Counted from the first letter of the stretch, positions 1 through 4,159 are shown. The stretch: 5,293 nucleotides of DNA from an uncultured Candidatus Saccharibacteria bacterium (GCA_946886435.1 CAMPIR010000049.1:1-5293); one strand, 5' to 3'. Numbers and translations are program-made. The notes: a model not told the origin generated them from the letters alone.

Positions 1-602
1 GCCGCTCGAAACACGTTCTCGTTAGTGCCAAAACGTTGTCGCTCGGCTACGACGCACCTCTTTTCACTGGGGTCTCCATTGACCTTCGCGAAGGTGAAGC
101 AGTAGAGCTGCGCGGGCGTAACGGTGCCGGTAAAACAACCATCATCAAAGCCTTGCTCGGTGACCCTGCTCCGCGGTATTTTGCCGGTGAGCTCGAGTTG
201 GATCCGAAAGTTCGGATCGGTATCTATGAGCAGGAAGTCTCGCATGAGTACTTCGAGCTGCCGCTCCATGACGCTATCGAGAAAATGTACCTAGATAAAA
301 ACCTATCGATAAACGAGACAAAGATTCGCGGCCTCATGAATGATTACCTCTTTACCGAGGGTGATGGCCAAGTGCCGATCAAACGCCTCAGCGGCGGTCA
401 AAAGGCGCGTTTTCAGCTCATAGCGATGCTCGCAAACGACCCCCAGCTACTCATCCTTGATGAGCCGACTAACCACCTCGATCTGCCAAGTATAGAAGAG
501 TTGGAAAATGCGTTGGAGCGCTATAATGGCGCCATCCTGTACGTCTCGCATGACAGTTATTTCCAGAAAAATCTCGGTGGCGAAGTCGTCGCTATTGGCT
601 AG
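1..602 (+). CDS. ABC-F family ATPase, C-terminal nucleotide-binding domain (5'-truncated by window edge)
   Basis: The reading frame is open from base 3 to a TAG at 600-602, so the gene begins outside the window. A TTG at 36 is only an internal codon, because family-like sequence (KHVLVSAKTLSLGYD) precedes and crosses it. What is visible, about 199 residues, is one complete ABC ATPase domain. It has Walker A GRNGAGKTT (bases 114-140), a Q-loop Gln (231-233), signature LSGGQKA (387-407), Walker B LLILDEP (447-467), the ABC-F hallmark NHLD just after it (471-482) and the H-loop His in YVSHD (549-551). ABC-F proteins are soluble, have two such domains and act at the ribosomal E site on stalled or antibiotic-bound ribosomes; they are not transporters. 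The protein ends right after the second domain with no C-terminal extension. Without the N-terminal domain and linker it cannot be assigned to EttA, Uup or a resistance subgroup. Its end overlaps the convergent gene by 11 bases. Confidence 0.93.
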   Translation, partial: RSKHVLVSAKTLSLGYDAPLFTGVSIDLREGEAVELRGRNGAGKTTIIKALLGDPAPRYFAGELELDPKVRIGIYEQEVSHEYFELPLHDAIEKMYLDKNLSINETKIRGLMNDYLFTEGDGQVPIKRLSGGQKARFQLIAMLANDPQLLILDEPTNHLDLPSIEELENALERYNGAILYVSHDSYFQKNLGGEVVAIG

Positions 603-1089
603 AAAATAGCCGTCTGCAGACATCTAACCACTGTTCGTCGCAGTCCGTACTGTCGGCTATCATCGAGCGCAGCTCAAGCATCCGAAGGCCCATGCGTCGA
701 TGCAGCTCTAAGCCCTTCTGGTTTTTGCTCAGTTGCATGGCTTTGATGAGCTCTTGGAACACCTCGTCATGCTCGGCTTTGTGGTCGTATACGGTGTCAT
801 CGTAATACGAGGCGTCCGCCTCGCCTAACAACTCCTTGAGCCGCTGGCGGAAAGGCTGCGGGTCGTCTGGTTCAGCGTTCAGGTCTCGATCTAAAGTCTC
901 GGCCAGTGCCATACCGTGTTTGTCTTTGTACCCCGGATGATTGAGCATTTTGATAAAAAATTCTGTGACCTCGGAGCTGCTAAGTTCGGTAAAGTCGATG
1001 GATTCATCTTCTTCAGCCTCTCGTTGCAGCGGAATAACAGTCGCTAGTGGTTTTTCGGGTGTTGGTTCGTGCCGGAGTATTTCGCTCAT
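592..1089 (-). CDS. Hypothetical acidic, probably all-helical cytoplasmic protein (165 aa)
   Basis: I do not recognise this protein. The start is ATG at 1089, preceded by a good Shine-Dalgarno (AAGGAAG, six bases between AGGA and the ATG), and the stop is TAG at 592-594. The first 40 residues are polar and acidic and look disordered (EAEEDESIDF). From about residue 40 the sequence looks helical, with FTELSSSEVTEFFIKML, a charged stretch near 60-90 (LAETLDRDLNAEPDD), a Tyr/Asp patch YYDDTVYDH at about 95-103, and a C-terminal helical region rich in Leu, Met and Arg (HRRMGLRMLELRSM). There is no signal peptide and no membrane segment. Two cysteines lie near the end (residues 150 and 158). It sits 35 bases downstream of another small hypothetical gene on the same strand and is probably co-transcribed with it. 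Its end overlaps the ABC-F gene tail to tail. The ribosome binding site, length and orderly context support a real gene; the function is unknown. Confidence 0.8.
   Translation of the reverse strand: MSEILRHEPTPEKPLATVIPLQREAEEDESIDFTELSSSEVTEFFIKMLNHPGYKDKHGMALAETLDRDLNAEPDDPQPFRQRLKELLGEADASYYDDTVYDHKAEHDEVFQELIKAMQLSKNQKGLELHRRMGLRMLELRSMIADSTDCDEQWLDVCRRLFSSQ
597..621. other. Two adjacent dyads at the convergent gene junction
   Basis: GGCTA-GAAAA-TAGCC (597-611) is a perfect 5-bp hairpin that starts at the last codons of the ABC-F gene and includes its stop. It is followed directly by the 10-base palindrome GTCTGCAGAC (612-621). Neither strand has a run of T after the stem, so this is not a standard intrinsic terminator. 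It could still slow polymerase from either direction where the two genes meet. A chance dyad is equally possible. Confidence 0.3.
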
Positions 1090-1124
1090 ACTACTTCCTT
1101 GTCGCGGTTAAGAGTGGCTATGGT

Positions 1125-1364
1125 TTAAGGGTGTTCTTTTTCCGGGCTATCTCGCGAGATCAGCTGTTTAAATCCATCCACCGCGAGCGTGAGAGCACTA
1201 TAGTCGTGTCGTGCTGTGTTGTCTGCCTCTGGGTGTGTCGTTTCGGGCCGAGACTGGTCAGTAGGTGTATCCGGAGATAACGGAGACCCTTTCTGACGGA
1301 AGACACTTCCGTCGCGTATCAGATTTCTTATATCCCGGCTTAGCGGTGGGCGCTCTATTGCCAT
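1125..1364 (-). CDS. Small hypothetical protein (79 aa), first gene of a two-gene minus-strand unit
   Basis: I do not recognise this protein. I place the start at ATG 1364, because GAGGA (1371-1375) lies six bases upstream. The GTG at 1370, two codons earlier, directly abuts that Shine-Dalgarno and cannot use it. The stop is TAA at 1125-1127. The N-terminal 20 residues (RPPLSRDIRNLIRDGSVF) could form a basic amphipathic helix. The middle (about 25-52) is rich in Pro, Thr, Asp, Ser and His and is probably disordered. A short helix (YSALTLAVDGFKQLI) precedes a charged tail. There is no membrane segment or signal peptide. The downstream partner gene follows after 35 bases. Upstream lies an intrinsic terminator and alternative RNA folds, which suggests that transcription into this gene is conditional. 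Because it is short and of low complexity, coding status is likely but not certain. Confidence 0.62.
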   Translation of the reverse strand: MAIERPPLSRDIRNLIRDGSVFRQKGSPLSPDTPTDQSRPETTHPEADNTARHDYSALTLAVDGFKQLISRDSPEKEHP

Positions 1365-1393
1365 GGGCACTCCTCATAAAAGTTTAGAAAATG

Positions 1394-1417
1394 AAAAACG
1401 CTCGAACACGTCGAGCG
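1394..1417 (-). terminator. Intrinsic terminator after the redoxin gene / in the leader of the hypothetical unit
   Basis: Read on the minus strand, CGCTCGA-CGTGT-TCGAGCG (1417 to 1399) is a perfect 7-bp G+C-rich stem with a 5-base loop. It is followed at once by TTTTT and then CATTTTC. This is a textbook rho-independent terminator for transcripts coming from the redoxin gene or from the promoter at 1476-1505. Only about 20 bases separate its T-run from the next gene's ribosome binding site. That leaves no room for a new promoter, so the next gene must depend on read-through. Confidence 0.8.
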
Positions 1418-1473
1418 GCGAGAACTGTCGCAGTTGGCTATGGAACCGTAGTCACCGCTCGTGTTCCATAGCC
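1399..1473 (-). promoter_or_regulatory. Structured leader with mutually exclusive RNA folds (attenuator/riboregulator candidate)
   Basis: In transcript order on the minus strand there are three hairpins. Hairpin A has 11 perfect base pairs, GGCTATGGAAC (1473-1463) with GTTCCATAGCC (1446-1436), and a 16-base loop. Hairpin B is AACTG-CGA-CAGTT (1435-1423). The third is the terminator stem (1417-1399). A competing long-range helix joins GAACAC (1466-1461) to GTGTTC (1409-1404) and GAGCGGUGA (1460-1452) to UCGCCGCUC (1421-1413, one U-G pair), leaving a 3-base bulge. That helix uses half of hairpin A and most of the terminator, so the two states exclude each other. The pairings are seen directly in the sequence. 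A switching role, and any signal that drives it, is inference. It matches no riboswitch class I know. It could also be a small stand-alone RNA of about 75 to 80 bases. Confidence 0.5.
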
Positions 1474-1475
1474 TT

Positions 1476-1505
1476 ATTATATCGGAATTTTGCTTCCTAT
1501 GCCAT
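1476..1505 (-). promoter_or_regulatory. Promoter for the structured leader and hypothetical unit
   Basis: A perfect consensus -10 box TATAAT reads on the minus strand at 1481-1476. ATGGCA at 1505-1500 is a 4-of-6 match to the -35 consensus with 18-base spacing, and lies in the last codons of the redoxin gene. The expected start site near 1470-1468 would place hairpin A at the very 5' end of the RNA. The perfect -10 makes this convincing; the -35 is weak. Confidence 0.55.
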
Positions 1506-1760
1506 TTGTTTTGCGAGAGCGGCATCGATAGCTGGTCGGTCAAAGCCGAGGATGATCGTGCCATCAACATCGGAAACAGGTACGCCACGAAAGTTTCCAC
1601 CGATCTTTTCCATCAACTCAGAGTGAGCTGCACCGTCGTTTTCAATATCTTTTTCTACCCAGTTAATACCCTTGTCGGTAAGGTATTTTTTGAGCATCTT
1701 GCAGTATCCGCACCAGGTAGTGCTGTAGATGATAACGGGGTTTGTTGAAGTTTCTGCCAT
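1497..1760 (-). CDS. Glutaredoxin / mycoredoxin-like thiol-disulfide redoxin
   Basis: This 87-residue protein is a single thioredoxin-fold domain of usual glutaredoxin length. It opens with a beta strand (VIIYSTTW) and the redox motif WCGYC (Cys17 and Cys20). The cis-proline is Pro61 in RGVPVSD, followed by the Gly-Phe pair of GFDRP near residues 72-76. Such proteins reduce disulfides or mixed disulfides on cytoplasmic partners. Classic glutaredoxins carry CPYC and NrdH redoxins usually CxQC, whereas WCGYC with a preceding Thr-Thr is what mycoredoxin-1 has. A mycoredoxin-like role is therefore more likely than NrdH, but the low-molecular-weight thiol used cannot be read from sequence. The start is ATG 1760 with GGAG six bases upstream; the stop is TAG at 1497-1499. 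It lies 38 bases downstream of the zinc-ribbon gene and ahead of an intrinsic terminator, so it may be co-transcribed with the zinc-ribbon gene or use its own weak -10 element. Confidence 0.9.
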   Translation of the reverse strand: MAETSTNPVIIYSTTWCGYCKMLKKYLTDKGINWVEKDIENDGAAHSELMEKIGGNFRGVPVSDVDGTIILGFDRPAIDAALAKQMA

Positions 1761-1776
1761 CGGGATCTCCTTTGTT

Positions 1777-1793
1777 ACTATAAAAAGTATAGT
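1777..1793 (-). promoter_or_regulatory. Possible -10 region / A+T-rich dyad upstream of the redoxin gene
   Basis: On the minus strand TATAGT (1782-1777) and TATACT (1791-1786) both resemble -10 boxes just ahead of the redoxin ribosome binding site. No good -35 is found at 16 to 18 bases. The same stretch is a perfect 6-bp dyad, ACTATA-N5-TATAGT, which could be an operator or simple A+T-rich promoter DNA. It is too A+T-rich to be a terminator. Confidence 0.3.
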
Positions 1794-1798
1794 ACAAG

Positions 1799-2011
1799 TT
1801 ATGTTAAAAAGCTAGTGGATGAGGCTTGCGTGCGCGTCAAGTGCCAACCGCCGCACCCGCACGTGCACGCATATACTGTGAGCTGTAGTGTCGTGTAGAT
1901 GATCATCTGCTCCTCGGCGACATGTTCGGCTTCTGATCGAGAGGCGTAGCGGTTTTTACCGCAGCACTGAGCGGGTTTTATGGGAATGAAAACTGGGTGT
2001 TTGCGAGCCAT
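1799..2011 (-). CDS. Small zinc-ribbon-like protein (70 aa) with C-terminal YxCxCxCGGWHLT motif
   Basis: The protein begins MARKHP and has a Cys-Cys-Gly-Lys turn at residues 16-19. A helix with Ser-Glu-Ala (about 24-36) follows, then a beta strand leading into YACTCGCGGWHLT at 47-59. This is the layout of small actinobacterial and phage zinc-ribbon proteins: an N-terminal C..CGK..Y.S..EA half and a C-terminal VY.C..CGGWHLT half. The candidate ligands are Cys16, Cys17, Cys49, Cys51, Cys53 and His57. The N-terminal pair is adjacent, not the usual CxxC, so the ligand set is uncertain. The molecular role of the family is not known to me. I chose ATG 2011. GTG 2020 is in frame but has no Shine-Dalgarno and falls inside the -10 box. 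ATG 2011 also lacks a clear Shine-Dalgarno and lies at the predicted transcription start, which suggests leaderless translation. The stop is TAA at 1799-1801. Confidence 0.78.
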   Translation of the reverse strand: MARKHPVFIPIKPAQCCGKNRYASRSEAEHVAEEQMIIYTTLQLTVYACTCGCGGWHLTRTQASSTSFLT

Positions 2012-2018
2012 ATCTACC

Positions 2019-2048
2019 ACTATAAAACAGATTGTCGAGCTGCCTCAA
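2019..2048 (-). promoter_or_regulatory. Promoter of the zinc-ribbon gene
   Basis: On the minus strand TTGAGG (2048-2043) and TATAGT (2024-2019) are separated by 18 bases. The expected start site, about seven bases downstream, coincides with the ATG at 2011. Its -35 half lies on top of the divergent ATP synthase promoter. Confidence 0.5.
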
Positions 2049-2060
2049 GACTGATATACT
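2032..2060 (+). promoter_or_regulatory. Promoter of the ATP synthase operon (extended -10)
   Basis: TTGTCG (2032-2037) and TATACT (2055-2060) are separated by exactly 17 bases. TG at 2052-2053 gives an extended -10 (TGA-TATACT). Transcription would start near 2067, leaving a leader of about 75 bases before atpB. It is the best sigma-70-type match ahead of the operon. It overlaps the divergent zinc-ribbon promoter, so the two probably cannot be occupied by polymerase at the same time. Confidence 0.6.
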
Positions 2061-2071
2061 ATATAAAAGTG

Positions 2072-2149
2072 ATGAAGTTTCATATCTCAGTACTGCCAAG
2101 CAGCGCTTATACACTCATGCCACGCCTAGAGGGTTGCGGTCGTGTTTAG
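2072..2149 (+). other. Possible 25-codon leader ORF overlapping the atpB start
   Basis: An ATG at 2072, five bases after the predicted start of the atp transcript, opens a frame (MKFHISVLPSSAYT...) that ends at TAG 2147-2149. Its end overlaps the atpB GTG start by eight bases in another frame. There is no clear Shine-Dalgarno. Overlap of this kind can couple translation of a leader peptide to the next gene, but so short a frame may be chance. Confidence 0.2.
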
Positions 2150-2975
2150 TTTGTTCGCAGCCGGAAATGGTATTCCTCTCGCGCCTGAGCCGATAGCAGA
2201 TATTCTCGGCTTGCATTTTACGAATGCCATGTTGTTTGGGCTGGTTATGGCCGTACTCGTGCTCAGCATGTTTGCGTTCGCGGCGCGGCGAACCGAGGCG
2301 CGTCCGGGGTCAAAGTTTACGTTTGCCATAGAAAGCCTTGTTGAGTTTGTTCTTCAGCTCGGGGAGGAAAACTTTGGTTCCCGGGAAAAGTCGATCAAAT
2401 ACATGCCACTCCTGCTCACGCTGTTTACTTTTATCCTGTTTTCGAACATGTTTGCGCTCTTCCCTGGTGTTAGTACGATCAATATCGCAACTCATGAAGG
2501 CGACGTTCCGCTGCTGCGTGCGTTCACGACAGACCTTAATGCAACACTTGCCATGGCGGTGCTCACAATCGGTACTATCCAGGTGGTTGCTATCCGCCAG
2601 CTCGGCATAAAGAAACATCTGATGCACTATTTCACCAATAAGCCGTGGAACCCGATGAACTTGTTTATCGGTCTTATCGAGGTGATGGGTGAGTTTATTC
2701 GCATCATTACCCTCAGTATGCGTCTTTTCGGCGTGATATATGCCGGTGAAGTTCTGATCCACGTGGTTGGCGAGATGGCCGGTAACTATGGTTGGGCCGC
2801 GACATTTCCGGTCTATCTCATGGAAGTATTCTTTGGTGTTATCCAAGCCTACCTGTTTATGATGCTCAGCATGGTGTACCTCGCGATCGCGACCAACGAC
2901 GACCATGCCGAGGAGCACGATGATAGTCACTCAAAGCCTGAGCCTAAACCAGTCACGAGTGCATTAACCAGTTAA
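2142..2975 (+). CDS. atpB: F1Fo ATP synthase subunit a (Fo stator half-channel)
   Basis: This 277-residue integral membrane protein forms the two proton half-channels next to the c-ring. Hydrophobic segments lie at about 29-48, 88-107, 134-152, 172-198, 203-212 and 222-250. The essential stator arginine is Arg194 in TLSMRLFG, equivalent to E. coli Arg210, and is followed by YAGE with Glu203. The last helix carries QAYLFMMLSMVYLAIA, very like the family consensus, with Gln235 matching E. coli Gln252. One oddity is Val198 where the family usually has Asn (RLFGN). A His/Asp/Glu-rich tail (DDHAEEHDDSH) follows the last helix. The start is GTG 2142, supported by GAGGG at 2129-2133, eight bases upstream; an in-frame TAG at 2127 excludes anything longer. 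It is the first gene of the operon, with no atpI before it, and atpE follows after 21 bases. Confidence 0.97.
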   Translation: MFSLFAAGNGIPLAPEPIADILGLHFTNAMLFGLVMAVLVLSMFAFAARRTEARPGSKFTFAIESLVEFVLQLGEENFGSREKSIKYMPLLLTLFTFILFSNMFALFPGVSTINIATHEGDVPLLRAFTTDLNATLAMAVLTIGTIQVVAIRQLGIKKHLMHYFTNKPWNPMNLFIGLIEVMGEFIRIITLSMRLFGVIYAGEVLIHVVGEMAGNYGWAATFPVYLMEVFFGVIQAYLFMMLSMVYLAIATNDDHAEEHDDSHSKPEPKPVTSALTS

Positions 2976-2996
2976 AAAACTAAGGAGATAATAATA

Positions 2997-3212
2997 ATGG
3001 ATATTGACGCAAGTCTCATCAAGGGTCTGACAATCGCTTTCGGTGCTATCGGTCCAGCAATCGGTGTCGGTATGATCGGTGCGAGCGCCGTTCGTTCGGT
3101 TGGCCGTAACCCTGAAGCCCAAGGTAAAGTTCTATCAACAGCATTCATCATGGCTGGTTTGGTTGACGCCGTTCTTGCCTTCGTACTATTGATCGTCTTT
3201 ACGACCTCTTAA
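2997..3212 (+). CDS. atpE: F1Fo ATP synthase subunit c (c-ring proteolipid)
   Basis: The 71-residue hairpin of two membrane helices forms the rotating c-ring. Helix 1 is Gly-rich (GAIGPAIGVGMIGA, about 16-29). The polar loop that contacts F1 is RNP at 37-39, the counterpart of E. coli Arg41-Gln-Pro. Helix 2 carries the ion-binding carboxylate Asp57 in AGLVDAVLAF, aligned with E. coli Asp61 in MGLVDAI. The Gln and Glu-Ser/Thr ligands typical of sodium-binding c subunits are absent, since the helix-1 position is Val24. Proton coupling is therefore inferred. The start is ATG 2997, with AAGGAG at 2982-2987, nine bases upstream. The stop codon overlaps the AAGGAG of atpF (3211-3216), which favours coupled translation. 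No signal-like N-terminal extension is present. Confidence 0.97.
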   Translation: MDIDASLIKGLTIAFGAIGPAIGVGMIGASAVRSVGRNPEAQGKVLSTAFIMAGLVDAVLAFVLLIVFTTS

Positions 3213-3226
3213 GGAGCCGATAAACT

Positions 3227-3754
3227 ATGAGTCCACTCATACAATTCGGTGCCGAAGCTAGCGGCGGACTCGGTGTTCTCGGTATTAACGTACAGGGTTT
3301 CTTTTTCCAGCTGATTACCTTCGTCCTCGTGCTACTGCTCCTGCACAAGTACGTCTACAAACAGTTGGTTGAGACGCTCGAAGCGCGTCGCATGGCGGTG
3401 ATAGAGAGTCTTGATAATGCCAAAGAGGCAGCGGCCGAGCTCGAAAAGACCAACGAGAAAACAGCAGAGCTCATGAAACAAGCACGCAAAGAGGCAGGTG
3501 ATGTTGTAGCTCTCGCGCAAAAAGAAGCCGCTAAGGTTGCCGAAGAAGCCGAGGCAAAAGCCAGCAAGAAAGCCGCTCATCTGATCGAACAGGCCGAAGC
3601 GCGTATCCATAGCGATATAGCAGCCGCTCGTGTAAGTTTGCATGCAGAGATGGTAGATCTCGTAGCTGCGGCTACCGAAAAAGTAATCCAGCAAAAGCTC
3701 GATGCAAAAAGCGATAGTGCGCTTATCAAAAAAGCGCTCGAGGAATCACGTTAA
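3227..3754 (+). CDS. atpF: F1Fo ATP synthase subunit b (peripheral stalk)
   Basis: The protein has 175 residues. After a short N-terminal segment rich in Gly and Ala, one membrane helix runs from about residue 22 to 44 (GFFFQLITFVLVLLLLHKYV). From 45 to the end comes a long Ala/Glu/Lys-rich coiled coil (EARRMAVIESLDNAKEAAAE and onward), the dimeric stalk that holds F1 against rotation. The C-terminal stretch (VDLVAAATEKVIQQKLD) is the usual delta-binding end. Length is normal for the family. The start is ATG 3227, ten bases after an AAGGAG that overlaps the atpE stop. The stop is TAA at 3752-3754, only four bases before the atpH start, so the two are probably translated in a coupled way. Low sequence conservation is normal for b; membrane helix plus coiled coil plus position make the call firm. 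Confidence 0.95.
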   Translation: MSPLIQFGAEASGGLGVLGINVQGFFFQLITFVLVLLLLHKYVYKQLVETLEARRMAVIESLDNAKEAAAELEKTNEKTAELMKQARKEAGDVVALAQKEAAKVAEEAEAKASKKAAHLIEQAEARIHSDIAAARVSLHAEMVDLVAAATEKVIQQKLDAKSDSALIKKALEESR

Positions 3755-3758
3755 CGGT

Positions 3759-4142
3759 ATGAAAGCTTCTCGTCGCGTTCTTACCCGATACGTTGCTGAG
3801 CAACTGCAGACCGGTGCAAAGCGCCAGGATGTTGTTGCCTCTCTTGCGGCATATATCGTGGAGCACAAACTGCACTCGCAGATCGAACTGATACTTGCGG
3901 ATATTGCCAAGAATCTAGCCGCCAGCGGCCACATCGAAGCGACCGTTACGACTGCTCATCCACTCGATAGTTCACTGAAACAAGCCGTTATCGACTACGT
4001 TAGGTCTATTGAGTCGGCAACCGAGATTCAGATTACCGAGCGAGTTAACCCAGAGCAGCTTGGCGGCATCATCATCGAGACCCCGAACCGCCGGTTTGAT
4101 GCATCAATTGCGACGAAATTAAAGCGATTACGTAACGCCTGA
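3759..4142 (+). CDS. atpH: F1Fo ATP synthase subunit delta, unusually short form (127 aa)
   Basis: Delta caps the F1 head and ties it to the b stalk. The C-terminal half is well preserved: IEATVTTAHPLDSSLKQAV (59-77), VNPEQLGGIIIE (96-107) and the closing RFDASIATKLKRLRNA (112-127), which parallel the VxSAxPL, D..L.GG and IDGS...RL..L motifs of the family. The N-terminal part has only about 57 residues (RVLTRYVAEQL, VVASLAAYIVEHKL, ELILADIAKNL) against about 105 in E. coli delta (177 residues in all). The six-helix alpha-binding bundle is therefore roughly halved. I chose ATG 3759. The frame stays open upstream to 3702, but that extension lies inside atpF and is not delta-like, and ATG 3759 gives the usual four-base gap after atpF. 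The nearest Shine-Dalgarno, GAGGAA (3740-3745), is 13 bases away, so translational coupling is likely. The TGA stop is followed immediately by an in-frame TAG. Confidence 0.9.
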   Translation: MKASRRVLTRYVAEQLQTGAKRQDVVASLAAYIVEHKLHSQIELILADIAKNLAASGHIEATVTTAHPLDSSLKQAVIDYVRSIESATEIQITERVNPEQLGGIIIETPNRRFDASIATKLKRLRNA

Positions 4143-4159
4143 TAGGAGAAAGATAAGTA

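Noticed and set aside
36..38. TTG as the start codon of the ABC-F protein
   Set aside because: The frame stays open to base 3 and the upstream residues continue the normal start of the ABC domain, so the gene begins outside the window.
1047..1280. 77-residue + strand ORF
   Set aside because: It lies antisense across the two hypothetical genes, has no ribosome binding site and has an implausible Arg/Val/Cys-rich composition.
1365..1370. GTG 1370 as start of the small hypothetical gene
   Set aside because: It abuts the GAGGA Shine-Dalgarno, whereas ATG 1364 has the proper six-base spacing.
1355..1626. ORFs on both strands over the structured gap and the redoxin end (1355-1600 -, 1363-1626 +, 1461-1748 +)
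   Set aside because: They overlap the redoxin gene or run through the terminator and hairpins, and show no family features or ribosome binding sites.
1777..1793. The ACTATA dyad as a terminator of the zinc-ribbon gene
   Set aside because: The stem is only A-T rich with a single C-G pair per arm and lacks a proper T-run after it.
2310..2930. 206-residue minus-strand ORF inside atpB, and + ORF 2338-2610
   Set aside because: Both are alternate-frame readings of a strongly supported atpB; the His/Arg-rich composition is an artefact of the membrane-protein codons.
3332..3694. Minus-strand ORFs opposite atpF (3332-3694, 3355-3567)
   Set aside because: Long open frames opposite Ala/Glu/Lys-rich coiled-coil codons are expected by composition; no start signals.
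3702..3758. Extended start of atpH at 3702
   Set aside because: The extra 19 residues are translated from the end of atpF and do not resemble delta; ATG 3759 follows the atpF stop by four bases.
4140..4145. UGA as a sense codon, as in some CPR lineages
   Set aside because: The only gene-ending TGA here (atpH) is at the natural end of delta and is followed by an in-frame TAG; no gene has an internal in-frame TGA.
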